Shown: positions 16,179 to 25,550, counted from the first letter of the stretch. The stretch: 64,000 nt of DNA from an uncultured Lachnospiraceae bacterium (GCA_910586615.1 CAJUJP010000011.1:1-64000), one strand, 5' to 3'. Numbers and translations: made by a program. Notes: generated by a model from the letters alone, not told the origin.

Positions 16179-16334
16179 ATGAAAGCTGACAGCATGGCAA
16201 AGTGGAGGAACAGGATCAGAGGCGGCGCGTTATTGCTGATTACAGCCGGTGTGCTTGCAGCATGTGGAAAAGAACTGCCAAAGGAGACGAACGAAGGCCG
16301 GATAGTACAGACGGAAAACATAGAAGACGGATAA
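16179..16334 (+). CDS. Small putative lipoprotein
   Basis: An ATG at 16179 with AGAGG 8 bases upstream opens a 51-residue frame. After a basic start (KWRNRIRGG) comes a hydrophobic stretch ending in a lipobox, GVLAAC, with Cys at about residue 29. Only 22 residues follow it. It may be a genuine short lipoprotein or the truncated head of a longer one. It lies 84 bases before the MATE gene. Confidence 0.5.
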   Translation: MKADSMAKWRNRIRGGALLLITAGVLAACGKELPKETNEGRIVQTENIEDG

Positions 16335-16418
16335 GGGGAAACGCTGCGGCTGTCTGATGAAGGGACGGGCGGAATTGATTCTTGAAAAAGTCTAAAAAAG
16401 TAAAGGAATGAAAGATTT

Positions 16419-17744
16419 ATGAATAAAGACATGACACAGGGAGATCCCCGGAAAATTTTATGGATGTTCTGTCTGCCTATGTTTGGCAGCATTGTGTTTC
16501 AACAGTTGTATAACATAGCCGACTCGCTGGTGGCAGGCCGGTTTATCGGAGAGAATGCGCTGGCGGCGGTAGGCAACAGCTATAATATTACGCTGATCTT
16601 TATTGCTTTTGCCTTCGGGTGCAACATCGGATGTTCTGTCACGGTGTCGCAGCTTTTCGGGGCAAAGGACTATAAGACTATGAAAGCGGCTGTTTACACT
16701 GCGCTGACTGCCAGCGGTGTTCTGTGCGGCATTCTGATGCTGGCAGGCCTGCTGTCCTGCGACACGATGCTGCGCCTGATGAAAACGCAGCCGGAGATCA
16801 TGGAAGATTCTTCTCTATATCTGAATATTTATATCTGGGGACTTCCGTTTTTGTTCTTTTATAACATTGCCACGGGGATCTTTTCAGCGCTGGGAGATTC
16901 CAGAACGCCCTTTATCTTTCTTGCAATTTCTTCCAGTGCCAATATTCTGCTGGATATCGTTTTTGTAAAAAGCTTTTCCATGGGTATTGCCGGTGTTGCG
17001 TGGGCGACTTTTCTCTGCCAGGGGGTAAGCTGCGTCTTCTCTGTTATTCTTGTATTAAGGAGACTGGGAGGCGTCAGAACAGAAGGGAAGATAAGTGTTT
17101 TTTCATGGGATCTGCTGGGAAAAATCGCGGTGATCGCGATACCGAGTATTTTACAGCAGTCTTTTATCTCCGTGGGAAATATGATGATCCAGGGCTGCAT
17201 CAACGGCTTTGGAGTCAGTGTTGCCGCCGGTTATTCGGCGGCTGTCAAGCTGAACAATCTGGTGATCACTTCTTTTACCACCATCGGCAACGGCATTTCC
17301 AATTTTGCGGCACAGAATCTGGGAGCCCGCAGGCATGACAGGATTCGTGCCGGATTTGGTGCAGGACTGCGGCTGGTATGGTGTCTGTGCATTCCTTTTT
17401 GTGTGCTTTATATAGCCTTCGGAAAATACCTGCTGCTGTTGTTCATGGAGGAAAGTTCCGCCACAGCCCTTATGACCGGGCGGTATTTCCTGTGGATTCT
17501 TTCGCCGTTTTATTTTGTGATCTCCGTGAAGCTGGTAGCGGACGGGATCCTGCGGGGCGTGGGTGCCATGCGGCAGTTTGTGATCGCTACCTTCACGGAT
17601 CTGATTCTACGTGTGGTTCTGGCATTTATTTTGTCAGCAGTGTTTGCATCTTCCATCGGGATCTGGTGTTCCTGGCCTGTGGGCTGGACGATCGGCATGG
17701 GGATTTCGGTATTTTTTATATCCCGTCAGTGGAAAAATGTCTGA
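16419..17744 (+). CDS. MATE-family multidrug efflux transporter
   Basis: The 441-residue protein has twelve predicted helices in two homologous halves, the MATE length. Family signatures include MFGSIVFQQLYNIADSLVAG (residues 22-41) and, in the second half, FISVGNMMIQGCINGFG. It exports cationic drugs or metabolites in exchange for Na+ or H+. A ribosome site AAAGGA precedes the ATG. Its last 29 bases overlap the convergent chemoreceptor gene, and no terminator is visible, so antisense overlap of transcripts is likely. Confidence 0.88.
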   Translation: MNKDMTQGDPRKILWMFCLPMFGSIVFQQLYNIADSLVAGRFIGENALAAVGNSYNITLIFIAFAFGCNIGCSVTVSQLFGAKDYKTMKAAVYTALTASGVLCGILMLAGLLSCDTMLRLMKTQPEIMEDSSLYLNIYIWGLPFLFFYNIATGIFSALGDSRTPFIFLAISSSANILLDIVFVKSFSMGIAGVAWATFLCQGVSCVFSVILVLRRLGGVRTEGKISVFSWDLLGKIAVIAIPSILQQSFISVGNMMIQGCINGFGVSVAAGYSAAVKLNNLVITSFTTIGNGISNFAAQNLGARRHDRIRAGFGAGLRLVWCLCIPFCVLYIAFGKYLLLLFMEESSATALMTGRYFLWILSPFYFVISVKLVADGILRGVGAMRQFVIATFTDLILRVVLAFILSAVFASSIGIWCSWPVGWTIGMGISVFFISRQWKNV

Positions 17745-19467
17745 TTTCCTGTTCCAATGAATTGCTTACTCCACGGCACACATCTACAGCACTCTGGACT
17801 TCACTCATTTTGTCCACCAGACTGACTGCATTCTGAGCGGAAAGGTTGACGGCCTCAGAACCTTCGCTCATGGCGTTGGTGATGGAGCCGACAGAGTGAA
17901 TAATGTTTCCCATGCTGTCATTTAATCCCTTCGAACTGTTAGAGAAGTTCTGCAGGATCGTATAGAATGATTCCATATTGTCCACATATTCATCCATCGC
18001 ATCCACAAACTGATCATAGTCTTTGAGCACGTTGCTGTTGACATATTCCAGAACCTCAGATGTATTGTCGGCTAATTCCTGGACTGCCCTGATGACTTCC
18101 TGATTGATATGCTGGATGTCCTGCGCTGTTTTTTCACTGTTGTCAGCGAGGGAATTGATCTCGCCGGCTACTACGGCAAAACCGCGGCCTGCCTCGCCTG
18201 CCCTGGCGGCCTCAATGGAAGCATTCAGTGACAAAAGAGTGGTCTGGTTGGCAATATCCATGATTGTTTCTGACAGTGTATTGATCTTGTTTACTTTTTC
18301 ACTGTCTTGTATGGAGCGGTTCAGCAGTTCTGTAATCTCACGGATTTTGTTTTCCGTAAGGTGTTTGACTTTAGTGATATGCTCCTTCATTTCTCTGGCG
18401 GCATTGGATACCTGGACGGCTTTTTGCGAACCGTTGTTTGCCTCGTTCCAGAGAATATCTACCTGATTTTTGACATCCCCGATGGTATCCTGAATGCCGT
18501 CAGAAGTATTGGAGACCATTTCCATGTTAGCGGCGAGTTCCTCTAAAGCAGCAGAGGATTCTGTAATATTTGTGTTGGCAGTATTAACCATAGTGACGAT
18601 CTGGCTGTTGGACTCTGCCAGTGCCCTGGTGCTGTCAGACACTTTGGTGATAATAGCCTGCAGCGTATCAAGAAAGTTATTCATTCCGCCGATCAGTATG
18701 GAAAGCTCACTCCGGGTACGGGTGGTAAGGCGGCCGTTCATGTCGGCTCTGTTCTCATTGATATCATCGACCATCTGCTGCAGTTCACGGGAAGACCTTT
18801 TGATCGGCCGTATTACATTATTCTGGAACAGAATCTGATTGATGCCGATGATCACAAAGATGGCAATGGCCCCCAGAATACTTGTCTTGATCGTGCGGTT
18901 ATACATATCCTGCTGTTCCTGACGCAAGTTTATAATGGACTGTTCAAAGAATGCATTGGCAAGTTCCAGATTGCTGTCAAATTTTTCATCTTCTGCTTCC
19001 AGAGCATCGATTTCTTCTACAACGGTTTCTGTACTTTTTCCTTCCGAGGAAAGCAAAGCGCTTTTGGCGTTTTCCGTATAGGCCTGCAGACCGGATTTCA
19101 TTTCTTCGATATTTACATCTGTATTTCCTTCCAGATAGCCCTTAAGCTGTTCAATGGCATCATTCAGCTCGTTATACCGCTTATCTATATTTTCCAGCAG
19201 GTGTTCCTTTTCAGCGGCTTCGGAAGTGGCCAGATACGCATAAATATATCGCTGTACCTTTTCATAATCTTTCTTCATATCGCCTCTGAGCACCATTGCG
19301 GAAAGATATGTATCACTGATTTTGTTACATTGTTCAATTGTACTTTGGAAATTAGTGATGCTGCTTCCGAAGTAAATGCCGAAAACAACCATTAGTACAA
19401 GATTCATTAACACTAATTGTGTTGTAATGCGGCTCCAGAATGAGACCTTAGGTACGTTTTTCTCCAT
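17716..19467 (-). CDS. Methyl-accepting chemotaxis protein (four-helix-bundle sensor)
   Basis: The 583-residue receptor has membrane helices near residues 10-32 and 190-212, enclosing a ~155-residue helical sensor with regular heptads (4HB/HBM-like). A HAMP segment follows (to about 265), then the signalling domain. The conserved hairpin tip, with NQTTLLSLNASIEAARAGEA, sits near residue 419. It would send ligand information to CheA/CheW, whose genes are not in this window. It has a GGAGG site before the ATG, and overlaps the MATE gene at its 3' end. Confidence 0.9.
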   Translation of the reverse strand: MEKNVPKVSFWSRITTQLVLMNLVLMVVFGIYFGSSITNFQSTIEQCNKISDTYLSAMVLRGDMKKDYEKVQRYIYAYLATSEAAEKEHLLENIDKRYNELNDAIEQLKGYLEGNTDVNIEEMKSGLQAYTENAKSALLSSEGKSTETVVEEIDALEAEDEKFDSNLELANAFFEQSIINLRQEQQDMYNRTIKTSILGAIAIFVIIGINQILFQNNVIRPIKRSSRELQQMVDDINENRADMNGRLTTRTRSELSILIGGMNNFLDTLQAIITKVSDSTRALAESNSQIVTMVNTANTNITESSAALEELAANMEMVSNTSDGIQDTIGDVKNQVDILWNEANNGSQKAVQVSNAAREMKEHITKVKHLTENKIREITELLNRSIQDSEKVNKINTLSETIMDIANQTTLLSLNASIEAARAGEAGRGFAVVAGEINSLADNSEKTAQDIQHINQEVIRAVQELADNTSEVLEYVNSNVLKDYDQFVDAMDEYVDNMESFYTILQNFSNSSKGLNDSMGNIIHSVGSITNAMSEGSEAVNLSAQNAVSLVDKMSEVQSAVDVCRGVSNSLEQEIRHFSTDGI

Positions 19468-20057
19468 GTTAAAAATTCCTCCAATACAACTTTAATTTTG
19501 CCTTACTGTCTTATTGCCTGATGTGTAATCATCAAAGTCATAAAAATGAAATTTTTGTCATGCCTGATGTCCGAACAGACAAAGAAACAGGGCATATGCT
19601 TAAGAATGTTCGTCATATTTTGACGCATATTATATTATATATTATGTTATGTTCAGTATCAATCAGTTGTACGCTTGTATGAAAAAATGAACAATCTGTA
19701 AAAAAAAAACGAGCATAGCTCGTTTACGAGATTCGCTTCGCGAACTTGAATAAGCGTAGAAATTTAAAAAGTGTGCAGTACTGTCAGTGATCAAAAGAAG
19801 AACCGACAGGGAGAGCAGAGGCATAGTACTGTGCATATTTTTCTGATATTACTTGAATGTGTGTGCCGCAGATGTTAAGCTGAATTATAGTTCGTTTATC
19901 TGTTTTGCTTCTATTCAATTCCTGTTCTGGCAGGAAGGGTATTTTGGCGTGAACAGAGGCGGTGACCGTGTAAGGAGAAGGAGTTGCGGGATAAAGCACA
20001 TGTTACGGACTAAACAACGAGGATAATTTGCAAACGAAAGAAAGGTATGAAATCAAC
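19468..20057. other. Long intergenic region between divergent receptor and symporter genes
   Basis: These 590 bases hold the chemoreceptor leader (19468-19500); two direct copies of TGCCTGATGT (19515-19524, 19561-19570); a very AT-rich stretch with TATATTATATATTATG (about 19629-19645); a palindromic element with terminator-like hairpin (19701-19768); and the symporter leader (19980-20057). A 71-codon frame at 19784-19999 on the minus strand has no ribosome site and is not called. Confidence 0.5.
19701..19768 (-). repeat. Single GCGAAGC palindromic element, reversed, with T-run hairpin
   Basis: On the minus strand the order is TTTCTACGCTTATTCAAG, the core GTTCGCGAAGCGAAT, CTCGTAA, and then a hairpin ACGAGC-tat-GCTCGT followed by nine T. 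This mirrors the copy at 46687-46760 on the plus strand. The hairpin plus T run is a good intrinsic terminator for the minus strand, although no gene is seen upstream of it. Confidence 0.75.
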
Positions 20058-21452
20058 ATGGCAGGAAATGAAAAGACTACTTCATCACATACGGGAAAGA
20101 AACGAAGCACTTTCTCAGGAAAGCTGGGATACGTGCTGGCAGTGGCCGGTTCGGCAGTGGGGCTTGGCAATATCTGGCGGTTTCCTTATCTGGCGGCGAA
20201 ATATGGCGGCGGCATTTTTCTTTTGACCTATCTGATTCTGATGCTGACCTTCGGCTATGCGCTGATCGTGTCGGAGACGGCTCTGGGGCGTATGACGAAA
20301 AAAAGCCCGGTAGGCGCGTTTCAGGCTTTTTCGGAGAAGCTTCCCTTTAAGCTGGGCGGCTGGATCAACGCGGTGATCCCGATGCTGATCGTGCCCTATT
20401 ACAGCGTGATCGGCGGCTGGGTGGTAAAATATCTCTTTGAGTATCTGCGGGGCGGCACCCAGGTTCTGGCACAGGACGATTATTTTACAGGTTTTATCTC
20501 GGACGGGATCAGTGCGGAAGTCTGGTTTCTGCTGTTTAGTCTGGTGGTGATCGTGGTTCTGTTTGCCGGCGTGAAGCACGGGGTGGAGCGGGTTTCCAAG
20601 GTGATGATGCCGTTACTTGTGATACTGGCTGTATTTGTGGCAGGATATTCCATGACGAGACCGGGGGCGTTAGAAGGCGTGAAATATTTCCTGATTCCGA
20701 ATTTTGAGAACTTTTCCTGGATGACGGTGGTTGCGGCCATGGGGCAGATGTTCTACTCACTGTCCATTGCCATGGGAATTTTGTACACTTACGGTTCTTA
20801 TATGAAAAAGGAGGTTGACATCGAGCAGTCTACGGCACAGGTGGAGATCTTCGATACGGGTATTGCCATGCTGGCAGGATTGATGATCATTCCGGCTGTC
20901 TTTGCCTTCTCCGGCGGCGATCCGGATACGCTGCAGGCGGGGCCTTCGCTGATGTTTATCACCATTCCGAAAGTGTTTGCGAGTATGGGCTTCGGAACGG
21001 GGGCAGGTATTATGTTCTTCCTGCTGGTGCTGCTGGCGGCGCTGACCAGCGCCATTTCTCTGGCCGAGTCCGGCGTTTCTACTTTTGAGGACCAGCTTGG
21101 ACTGAGCCGGCATAAAGCCACTGTTCTTATGGGTGTTATCATGGTTCTGCTCGGTTCTGCGTCGGCCCTTGGATTCGGGGTGCTTGATTTTGTCAAGGTG
21201 ATTGGCATGTCGATTCTTGATTTTTTCGATTTCCTGACAAATTCGCTTATGATGCCTGTGGCGGCGCTGGCTACCTGCCTGTTGGTCACCCGTGTGGCCG
21301 GGCTCGATCAGGTGATACAGGAAGTGGAACAGTCATCCAGGTTTAAGCGTAAGAAAATGTACTGCTTTTTCATGAAATATCTGGCACCGATCTGTATTGT
21401 GATCATTCTGCTCAGTTCTATTGCGAATGTGTTCGGGTGGATCACGATGTAA
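20058..21452 (+). CDS. Sodium-dependent symporter, NSS/SNF family
   Basis: The chosen ATG at 20058 gives 464 residues; an upstream TTG at 20028 is possible. The sequence opens with the family's first helix, KLGYVLAVAGSAVGLGNIWR (about 19-38), which binds Na+ and substrate in LeuT, and continues FPYLAAKYGGGIFLLTYL. Eleven to twelve helices are predicted, as in prokaryotic NSS transporters. It would import an amino acid or related compound with Na+. A clear terminator follows at 21523-21556, so it is a single-gene unit. Confidence 0.88.
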   Translation: MAGNEKTTSSHTGKKRSTFSGKLGYVLAVAGSAVGLGNIWRFPYLAAKYGGGIFLLTYLILMLTFGYALIVSETALGRMTKKSPVGAFQAFSEKLPFKLGGWINAVIPMLIVPYYSVIGGWVVKYLFEYLRGGTQVLAQDDYFTGFISDGISAEVWFLLFSLVVIVVLFAGVKHGVERVSKVMMPLLVILAVFVAGYSMTRPGALEGVKYFLIPNFENFSWMTVVAAMGQMFYSLSIAMGILYTYGSYMKKEVDIEQSTAQVEIFDTGIAMLAGLMIIPAVFAFSGGDPDTLQAGPSLMFITIPKVFASMGFGTGAGIMFFLLVLLAALTSAISLAESGVSTFEDQLGLSRHKATVLMGVIMVLLGSASALGFGVLDFVKVIGMSILDFFDFLTNSLMMPVAALATCLLVTRVAGLDQVIQEVEQSSRFKRKKMYCFFMKYLAPICIVIILLSSIANVFGWITM

Positions 21453-21522
21453 TCGGGAATCGCTGTATATTTCAACGAGCGGCGGTTTCGTATCAGTATT
21501 TGACTTTTATAAAAATGGATAT

Positions 21523-21556
21523 TATCATCTCCTGGCAGCAGGGGGTGATATTTTTT
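21523..21556 (+). terminator. Intrinsic terminator after the NSS symporter
   Basis: TATCATCTCCTG (21523-21534) pairs with CAGGGGGTGATA (21539-21550), with two G-U pairs and a 4-base loop, followed by TTTTTT. Confidence 0.75.
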
Positions 21557-21583
21557 GTTGTATTAGGAAATTCCACTGCTGTA

Positions 21584-21612
21584 TTGACAAATGATTTTGG
21601 AGTGCATATAAT
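21584..21612 (+). promoter_or_regulatory. Consensus promoter TTGACA-17-TATAAT for the TetR/ABC operon
   Basis: Both hexamers match the housekeeping consensus exactly, with a 17-base spacer, so the basal promoter should be strong. The start point falls near 21619, just before the inverted repeat that could serve as operator. Confidence 0.85.
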
Positions 21613-21625
21613 AAAACGTGCGATT

Positions 21626-21641
21626 TAAAACACATGTTTTA
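21626..21641 (+). promoter_or_regulatory. Putative TetR operator
   Basis: TAAAAC-acat-GTTTTA is a perfect 6-base inverted repeat placed between the predicted transcription start and the AGAAAGG ribosome site of the TetR gene. The position fits an autoregulatory operator; binding is inferred. Confidence 0.5.
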
Positions 21642-21655
21642 GAAAGGGATACATT

Positions 21656-22228
21656 ATGCCGCCAAAAGCAAAATTTACCCGGGAAGAAATCATTGAAGGG
21701 GCCTTTCAGATTGCAAGGACAGAAGGCTTCGATAAGATTACCGCCAGAGAATTAGGTAAAAGGCTGCAAAGTTCCGCCCGGCCCGTTTTTACGGTTTTTG
21801 AAAGTATGGAAGAGGTCAAAATGGAAGTGATCGCCCGGGCGAAGGAAGTTTACGGACAGTATGTTGCTGAAGGATTAAAGCAGGAACTGGCATTTAAAGG
21901 AGTGGGCATGGAATACATTAAGTTCTCGATGGAGGAGCCGATGCTGTTTCACCTTCTTTTCATGAGCGCTGTGCCAGGAAAATATGGCGTGGAGAGTATT
22001 CTGCCGCAGATAGATGCCAGTTATGAAGAGATTCTGCAATCGGTACAGAAATATGTGGTCACCAGAGAAGCCGCGGATATGATTTACCAGCATTTGTGGA
22101 CATACACCCATGGTATTGCGGCAATGTGTGCCACCGGATTGTGCAGCTACACGGTGGAACAGATCGGGGACAGAATGACGCAGATTTTTACCGGACTGAT
22201 GATGCTGGTAAGAGAAGGCGACAAATGA
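21656..22228 (+). CDS. TetR/AcrR-family transcriptional regulator
   Basis: The 190-residue protein begins with a TetR winged helix: FTREEIIEGAFQIARTEGFDKITARELGKRL (split here as residues 7-24 and 25-37), followed by SSARPVFTVFESMEEVK, where the recognition helix is somewhat unusual. The C-terminal all-helical part would bind the inducer and dimerise. It is the first gene of a unit with an ABC ATPase and permease, reads from a consensus promoter, and probably represses that promoter. Confidence 0.85.
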   Translation: MPPKAKFTREEIIEGAFQIARTEGFDKITARELGKRLQSSARPVFTVFESMEEVKMEVIARAKEVYGQYVAEGLKQELAFKGVGMEYIKFSMEEPMLFHLLFMSAVPGKYGVESILPQIDASYEEILQSVQKYVVTREAADMIYQHLWTYTHGIAAMCATGLCSYTVEQIGDRMTQIFTGLMMLVREGDK

Positions 22229-22310
22229 GTGAAGCATAAAGAAGCGCAGACACTTGTCTATATGGTGTCTTAATCATCGGGGAAACAGAGGTGCAGAAAC
22301 GGAGGAAATC

Positions 22311-23003
22311 ATGATAAAGATCGAAAACTTACATAAGTCATACGGGACAGGAGACAGCCGGAATGAGGTGCTTAAAGGGGTGTCGCTCACGGTGGAGGAC
22401 GGGGAGTTTGTTGTCATACTGGGCACATCCGGCTCCGGCAAATCCACTCTGCTCAATGTGATTTCGGGACTGGAACCGGCGGATGAAGGGACGGTTTGCT
22501 ATGACGCGCAGAACATATCTTCCATGAATGACAGGGAACTGACGAAATTCAGAAAAGACTGCATCGGCTATATTTTCCAGCAGTATTTTCTGCTTCCGAA
22601 TCTGAATGTGGATAAAAATGTGAAAATGGGTGCTGACCTTGCGGGCAACAAAGAATACCGTGAGACGATCAAGGCCGTGGGACTGGAAGAAAAGCGCATG
22701 AAATACCCTCATGAATTAAGCGGCGGTGAACAGCAGAGAGTTTCTGTGGCCAGGGCTCTTGCCAAGAAACCGAAGGTTCTTTATCTGGATGAGCCTACGG
22801 GGGCACTGGATGAGGCTACAGGAAGACAGGTTCTGGATTACATCTGCAGACTGAAAAAAGAGCTTGGTTTTACCATGGTCATGGTTACGCATAATCAGAA
22901 TATCGCACAGATGGCGGATACAGTAATCCGTATGAACAGCGGAAAGATTGTGGAGACCTGCCGCAATGCGGAACAGAAGACAGCATATGAGATTGCGTGG
23001 TAG
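22311..23003 (+). CDS. ABC transporter ATP-binding protein (MacB/LolD type)
   Basis: The ATG at 22311 follows GGAGGA by 4 bases; a longer frame from 22254 lacks a site. The 230-residue subunit has Walker A GTSGSGKST (about residues 39-47), Q-loop FQQYFLLPNL, signature LSGGEQQRVSVARAL and Walker B VLYLDEPTGALD. The size and the STLLNVISGLEPADEG segment are typical of the MacB/LolD/BceA family that pairs with FtsX-like permeases. Its partner is encoded 49 bases downstream. Confidence 0.9.
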   Translation: MIKIENLHKSYGTGDSRNEVLKGVSLTVEDGEFVVILGTSGSGKSTLLNVISGLEPADEGTVCYDAQNISSMNDRELTKFRKDCIGYIFQQYFLLPNLNVDKNVKMGADLAGNKEYRETIKAVGLEEKRMKYPHELSGGEQQRVSVARALAKKPKVLYLDEPTGALDEATGRQVLDYICRLKKELGFTMVMVTHNQNIAQMADTVIRMNSGKIVETCRNAEQKTAYEIAW

Positions 23004-23052
23004 GGCATTGGAGGATGCGAGATTCCGGAAAGCAGAATCAGGGAGGATTTAG

Positions 23053-24189
23053 ATGATAATCAGTTTAAAAGATATCTTTAAGATGATCGGTATTTTGATC
23101 GTGAGTTTCTGTGCCGTGCTGGTGTGTACACTTTTTCTGAACTATTACATAGACATCACGGCAATCGAAGAGCAGATCACCGGGGAAATGGCAAAGATTC
23201 TGTACGAGGCGATGCGAAGCACAGCGAAGATGATCAGTGCATTGTGCGGCGGATGTCTGCTGTTGACCAGTGTGGTGCTGTTGTGCTTCTATATCGGTCA
23301 CTATGTGGATACCCACAAGAAGCAGCTGGGGATTCTGAAAGCGCTGGGTTATTCACGGTTTGCCGTGGCAAGAGGTTTTGCCGTGTTCGGCGTAAGCGTG
23401 TTTGCGGGTACGGCGGCAGGATATCTGGGTGCACATCTGCTTATGCCCAAATTTTATGAGCTGCAGAATGGGGAGGGGTATTTCCCGGCGTTTGACGCAG
23501 CATTTCATCCGGGGCTGTTTGTGGCGCTGGTAGGCTTTCCCACTGTCTTTTTCGCACTGCTGGCGGTTTTATACAGCTTTCATAGGTTGAAAGTGCCGGC
23601 TCTTTCTCTGATGAGAGAGGCGGTGAATGATAAAGTGGTCAAAGCGAAAAAGGAAACGGATCTGCCCTTTTTGGCGGAACTTAGAAAGAGCAGTGTCAGA
23701 CAGCGGAAATCTTTGGTGTTTTTTATTACCTTTGCGGTATTTTGTTTTGCTTCCATGATGCAGATGTCGCTTGGCATAGATGAACTTGCAAGCATCATGA
23801 TGTCGGTGATGATCATGGGAATCGGTATGACGCTGGCGTGTGTGACGCTTTTGATTGCCACCACCTCTGTGATGAAGGCAAACGCCAAAACCATTACCAT
23901 GCTGAAAGTGTTCGGATACGAGACAGGAGAGTGTGCGAAAGCGGTGCTGGGAGGCTACAGACCCTGGGCTTATATCGGGTTTGCGGTGGGCACGGTCTAT
24001 CAGTACGGACTTTTAAAGATTGCGGTGGAGATTGTTTTTGCGGATATGGAAGGGGTGCCGGAATACGGGTTCGATGTTCTGGCGCTGGTCGTTACTCTGG
24101 CGGTGTTTGTCCTGCTCTATGAAGGCATTATGCGGGTGTATGCGAAGAAAATGGAGAAGCTTTCCGTGAAAGAGATCATGCTGGATTAA
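23053..24189 (+). CDS. FtsX-like ABC transporter permease, compact form
   Basis: This 378-residue protein, with GGGAGG upstream of the ATG, appears to carry two FtsX cores in tandem: helices near 9-29, 66-90, 115-135 and 153-178, then 221-240, 245-275, 305-325 and 345-368. The segment THKKQLGILKALGYSRFAV is a hallmark of FtsX domains. The large outside domain found in MacB or BceB is absent. It would work with the ATPase upstream in export or extraction from the membrane, under TetR control. Confidence 0.8.
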   Translation: MIISLKDIFKMIGILIVSFCAVLVCTLFLNYYIDITAIEEQITGEMAKILYEAMRSTAKMISALCGGCLLLTSVVLLCFYIGHYVDTHKKQLGILKALGYSRFAVARGFAVFGVSVFAGTAAGYLGAHLLMPKFYELQNGEGYFPAFDAAFHPGLFVALVGFPTVFFALLAVLYSFHRLKVPALSLMREAVNDKVVKAKKETDLPFLAELRKSSVRQRKSLVFFITFAVFCFASMMQMSLGIDELASIMMSVMIMGIGMTLACVTLLIATTSVMKANAKTITMLKVFGYETGECAKAVLGGYRPWAYIGFAVGTVYQYGLLKIAVEIVFADMEGVPEYGFDVLALVVTLAVFVLLYEGIMRVYAKKMEKLSVKEIMLD

Positions 24190-24344
24190 ATAATAGGAAG
24201 AGATTTTCTAAGACATCTGAAAAACGTTTTTTTAAAATCTCACTTCTTATCATGGATTGGGAGATCCCGTGAAAATATTATATTTGAATCTGAGCGTATG
24301 GGGTGGTATGATAATGCAGTAAGTTTACTGCAGGAGAAAACGCC

Positions 24345-25052
24345 ATGCCATACAAGACGAAATTGAAAAGTGCATTTCAGGCTGCCTTCCCGCATACGAT
24401 TCCGATCTTTGCAGGATTCTGGTTTCTGGGGATGACATACGGAATTTATATGAATGTGTCGGGATTTGGCTTCTGGTATCCGATGCTGATGAGTCTGACA
24501 ATCTTTGCAGGCTCCGTGGAGTTTGTGACAGTCAACCTGCTTCTGGGCGCGTTTGATCCGCTGCAGGCTCTGGCGATGACGCTTATGATCAATGCAAGGC
24601 ATCTGTTTTACGGGATTTCCATGCTGGACAAGTACCGCGGGCACGGTCTGAAAGATCTGTATCTGATCTTCGGGATGTGTGACGAGAGTTTCTCCATCAA
24701 TTATACGGCTGATATTCCGGAAGGGGTTGACCGGGGCTGGTTTATGTTCTTTGTCACACTCCTGAATCATTTCTACTGGGTTTTTGGTGCCACGCTGGGC
24801 GGTATTTTTGGCTCGCTGATTCATTTTAATACGGAAGGTATTGAATTTGTCATGACGGCGATGTTTGTCGTGATCTTCCTGGAACAGTGGATGAAGGAGA
24901 AAAATCATGTCAGTGCGATGGTCGGGGTCGGCATTTCGCTGCTGTGCCTGACCGCGTTCGGGGCGGATGATTTCATAATACCGGCCATGGTTGGGATTCT
25001 GGGGGTACTGACACTGCTTAAGAGGCCTTTGGACAAGAGATGGAAAGAGTGA
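24345..25052 (+). CDS. azlC: AzlC-family branched-chain amino acid exporter subunit
   Basis: The 235-residue protein has the AzlC pattern: KSAFQAAFPHTIPIFAGFWF at residues 5-24, then FAGSVEFV and the NARHLFYGISML motif (about 85-96). Seven to eight helices are predicted. AzlC with AzlD exports branched-chain amino acids and their analogues. The start has GGAG upstream. azlD follows after 58 bases. A weak AAAAACGTTTTTT hairpin lies in the 155-base gap after the FtsX gene. Confidence 0.9.
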   Translation: MPYKTKLKSAFQAAFPHTIPIFAGFWFLGMTYGIYMNVSGFGFWYPMLMSLTIFAGSVEFVTVNLLLGAFDPLQALAMTLMINARHLFYGISMLDKYRGHGLKDLYLIFGMCDESFSINYTADIPEGVDRGWFMFFVTLLNHFYWVFGATLGGIFGSLIHFNTEGIEFVMTAMFVVIFLEQWMKEKNHVSAMVGVGISLLCLTAFGADDFIIPAMVGILGVLTLLKRPLDKRWKE

Positions 25053-25110
25053 AAAAGTCTGATAATCTATTTTAGTCGTAAATTTATGACGCTTTGAAAC
25101 GGGGTATATT

Positions 25111-25437
25111 ATGACAATAACACAACAGATCATTACAATCGGCATGGTGATTGTCGGGACAATGATAACGCGGTTTGTTCCGTTTCTTGTTTTCCCGGAA
25201 GGGAAACCTACACCTGAATATATACAGTATCTGGGCAAAGTCCTTCCGGCGGCAGTGTTTGGAATGCTGGTGATTTACTGTCTGAAGAATGTCAGCCTGA
25301 CTGCCGGAAGCCATGGAATACCGGAACTGATCAGCATTGCTGTGGTGGCCGGGCTGCATCTCTTTAAGAGGCAGATGCTGCTATCCATAGCAGGAGGAAC
25401 GGTCTGTTATATGTTGCTGGTGCAGTTTGTGTTTTAA
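25111..25437 (+). CDS. azlD: AzlD-family branched-chain amino acid exporter subunit
   Basis: The 108-residue protein with four helices matches AzlD (usual length about 100-110), with MITRFVPFLVFPEGKPTPEY (residues 14-33) and LGKVLPAAVFGMLVIYCLK. It forms the small partner of AzlC, and the pair is encoded together. A strong bidirectional terminator follows. Confidence 0.9.
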   Translation: MTITQQIITIGMVIVGTMITRFVPFLVFPEGKPTPEYIQYLGKVLPAAVFGMLVIYCLKNVSLTAGSHGIPELISIAVVAGLHLFKRQMLLSIAGGTVCYMLLVQFVF

Positions 25438-25448
25438 ATGATTGTGCA

Positions 25449-25494
25449 AAAAACTAAGAATCCCGCCGTTTCTTCGATGGGATTCTTAGTTTTT
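25449..25494 (+). terminator. Strong bidirectional intrinsic terminator
   Basis: AAAAACTAAGAATCCC (25449-25464) pairs perfectly with GGGATTCTTAGTTTTT (25479-25494). Both strands end in T runs. It serves azlD on the plus strand and the hybrid kinase gene on the minus strand. Confidence 0.92.
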
Positions 25495-25550
25495 GTGACT
25501 GTATACAAATTTCAAAAAAGAAATGCTGAGTTATGAACTGAATCCGGTTC

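Noticed and set aside
19784..19999. 71-codon minus-strand frame between the chemoreceptor and symporter
   Set aside because: GTG start without a ribosome site, and no recognisable features.
21437..21628. 63-codon frame across the symporter terminator
   Set aside because: It spans the terminator and the promoter of the TetR gene, so it cannot be a normal gene.
24240..25238. 332-codon minus-strand frame opposite azlC
   Set aside because: It is a shadow of azlC: composition is odd (His/Gln/Arg rich), there is no ribosome site, and AzlC is clearly the real gene.
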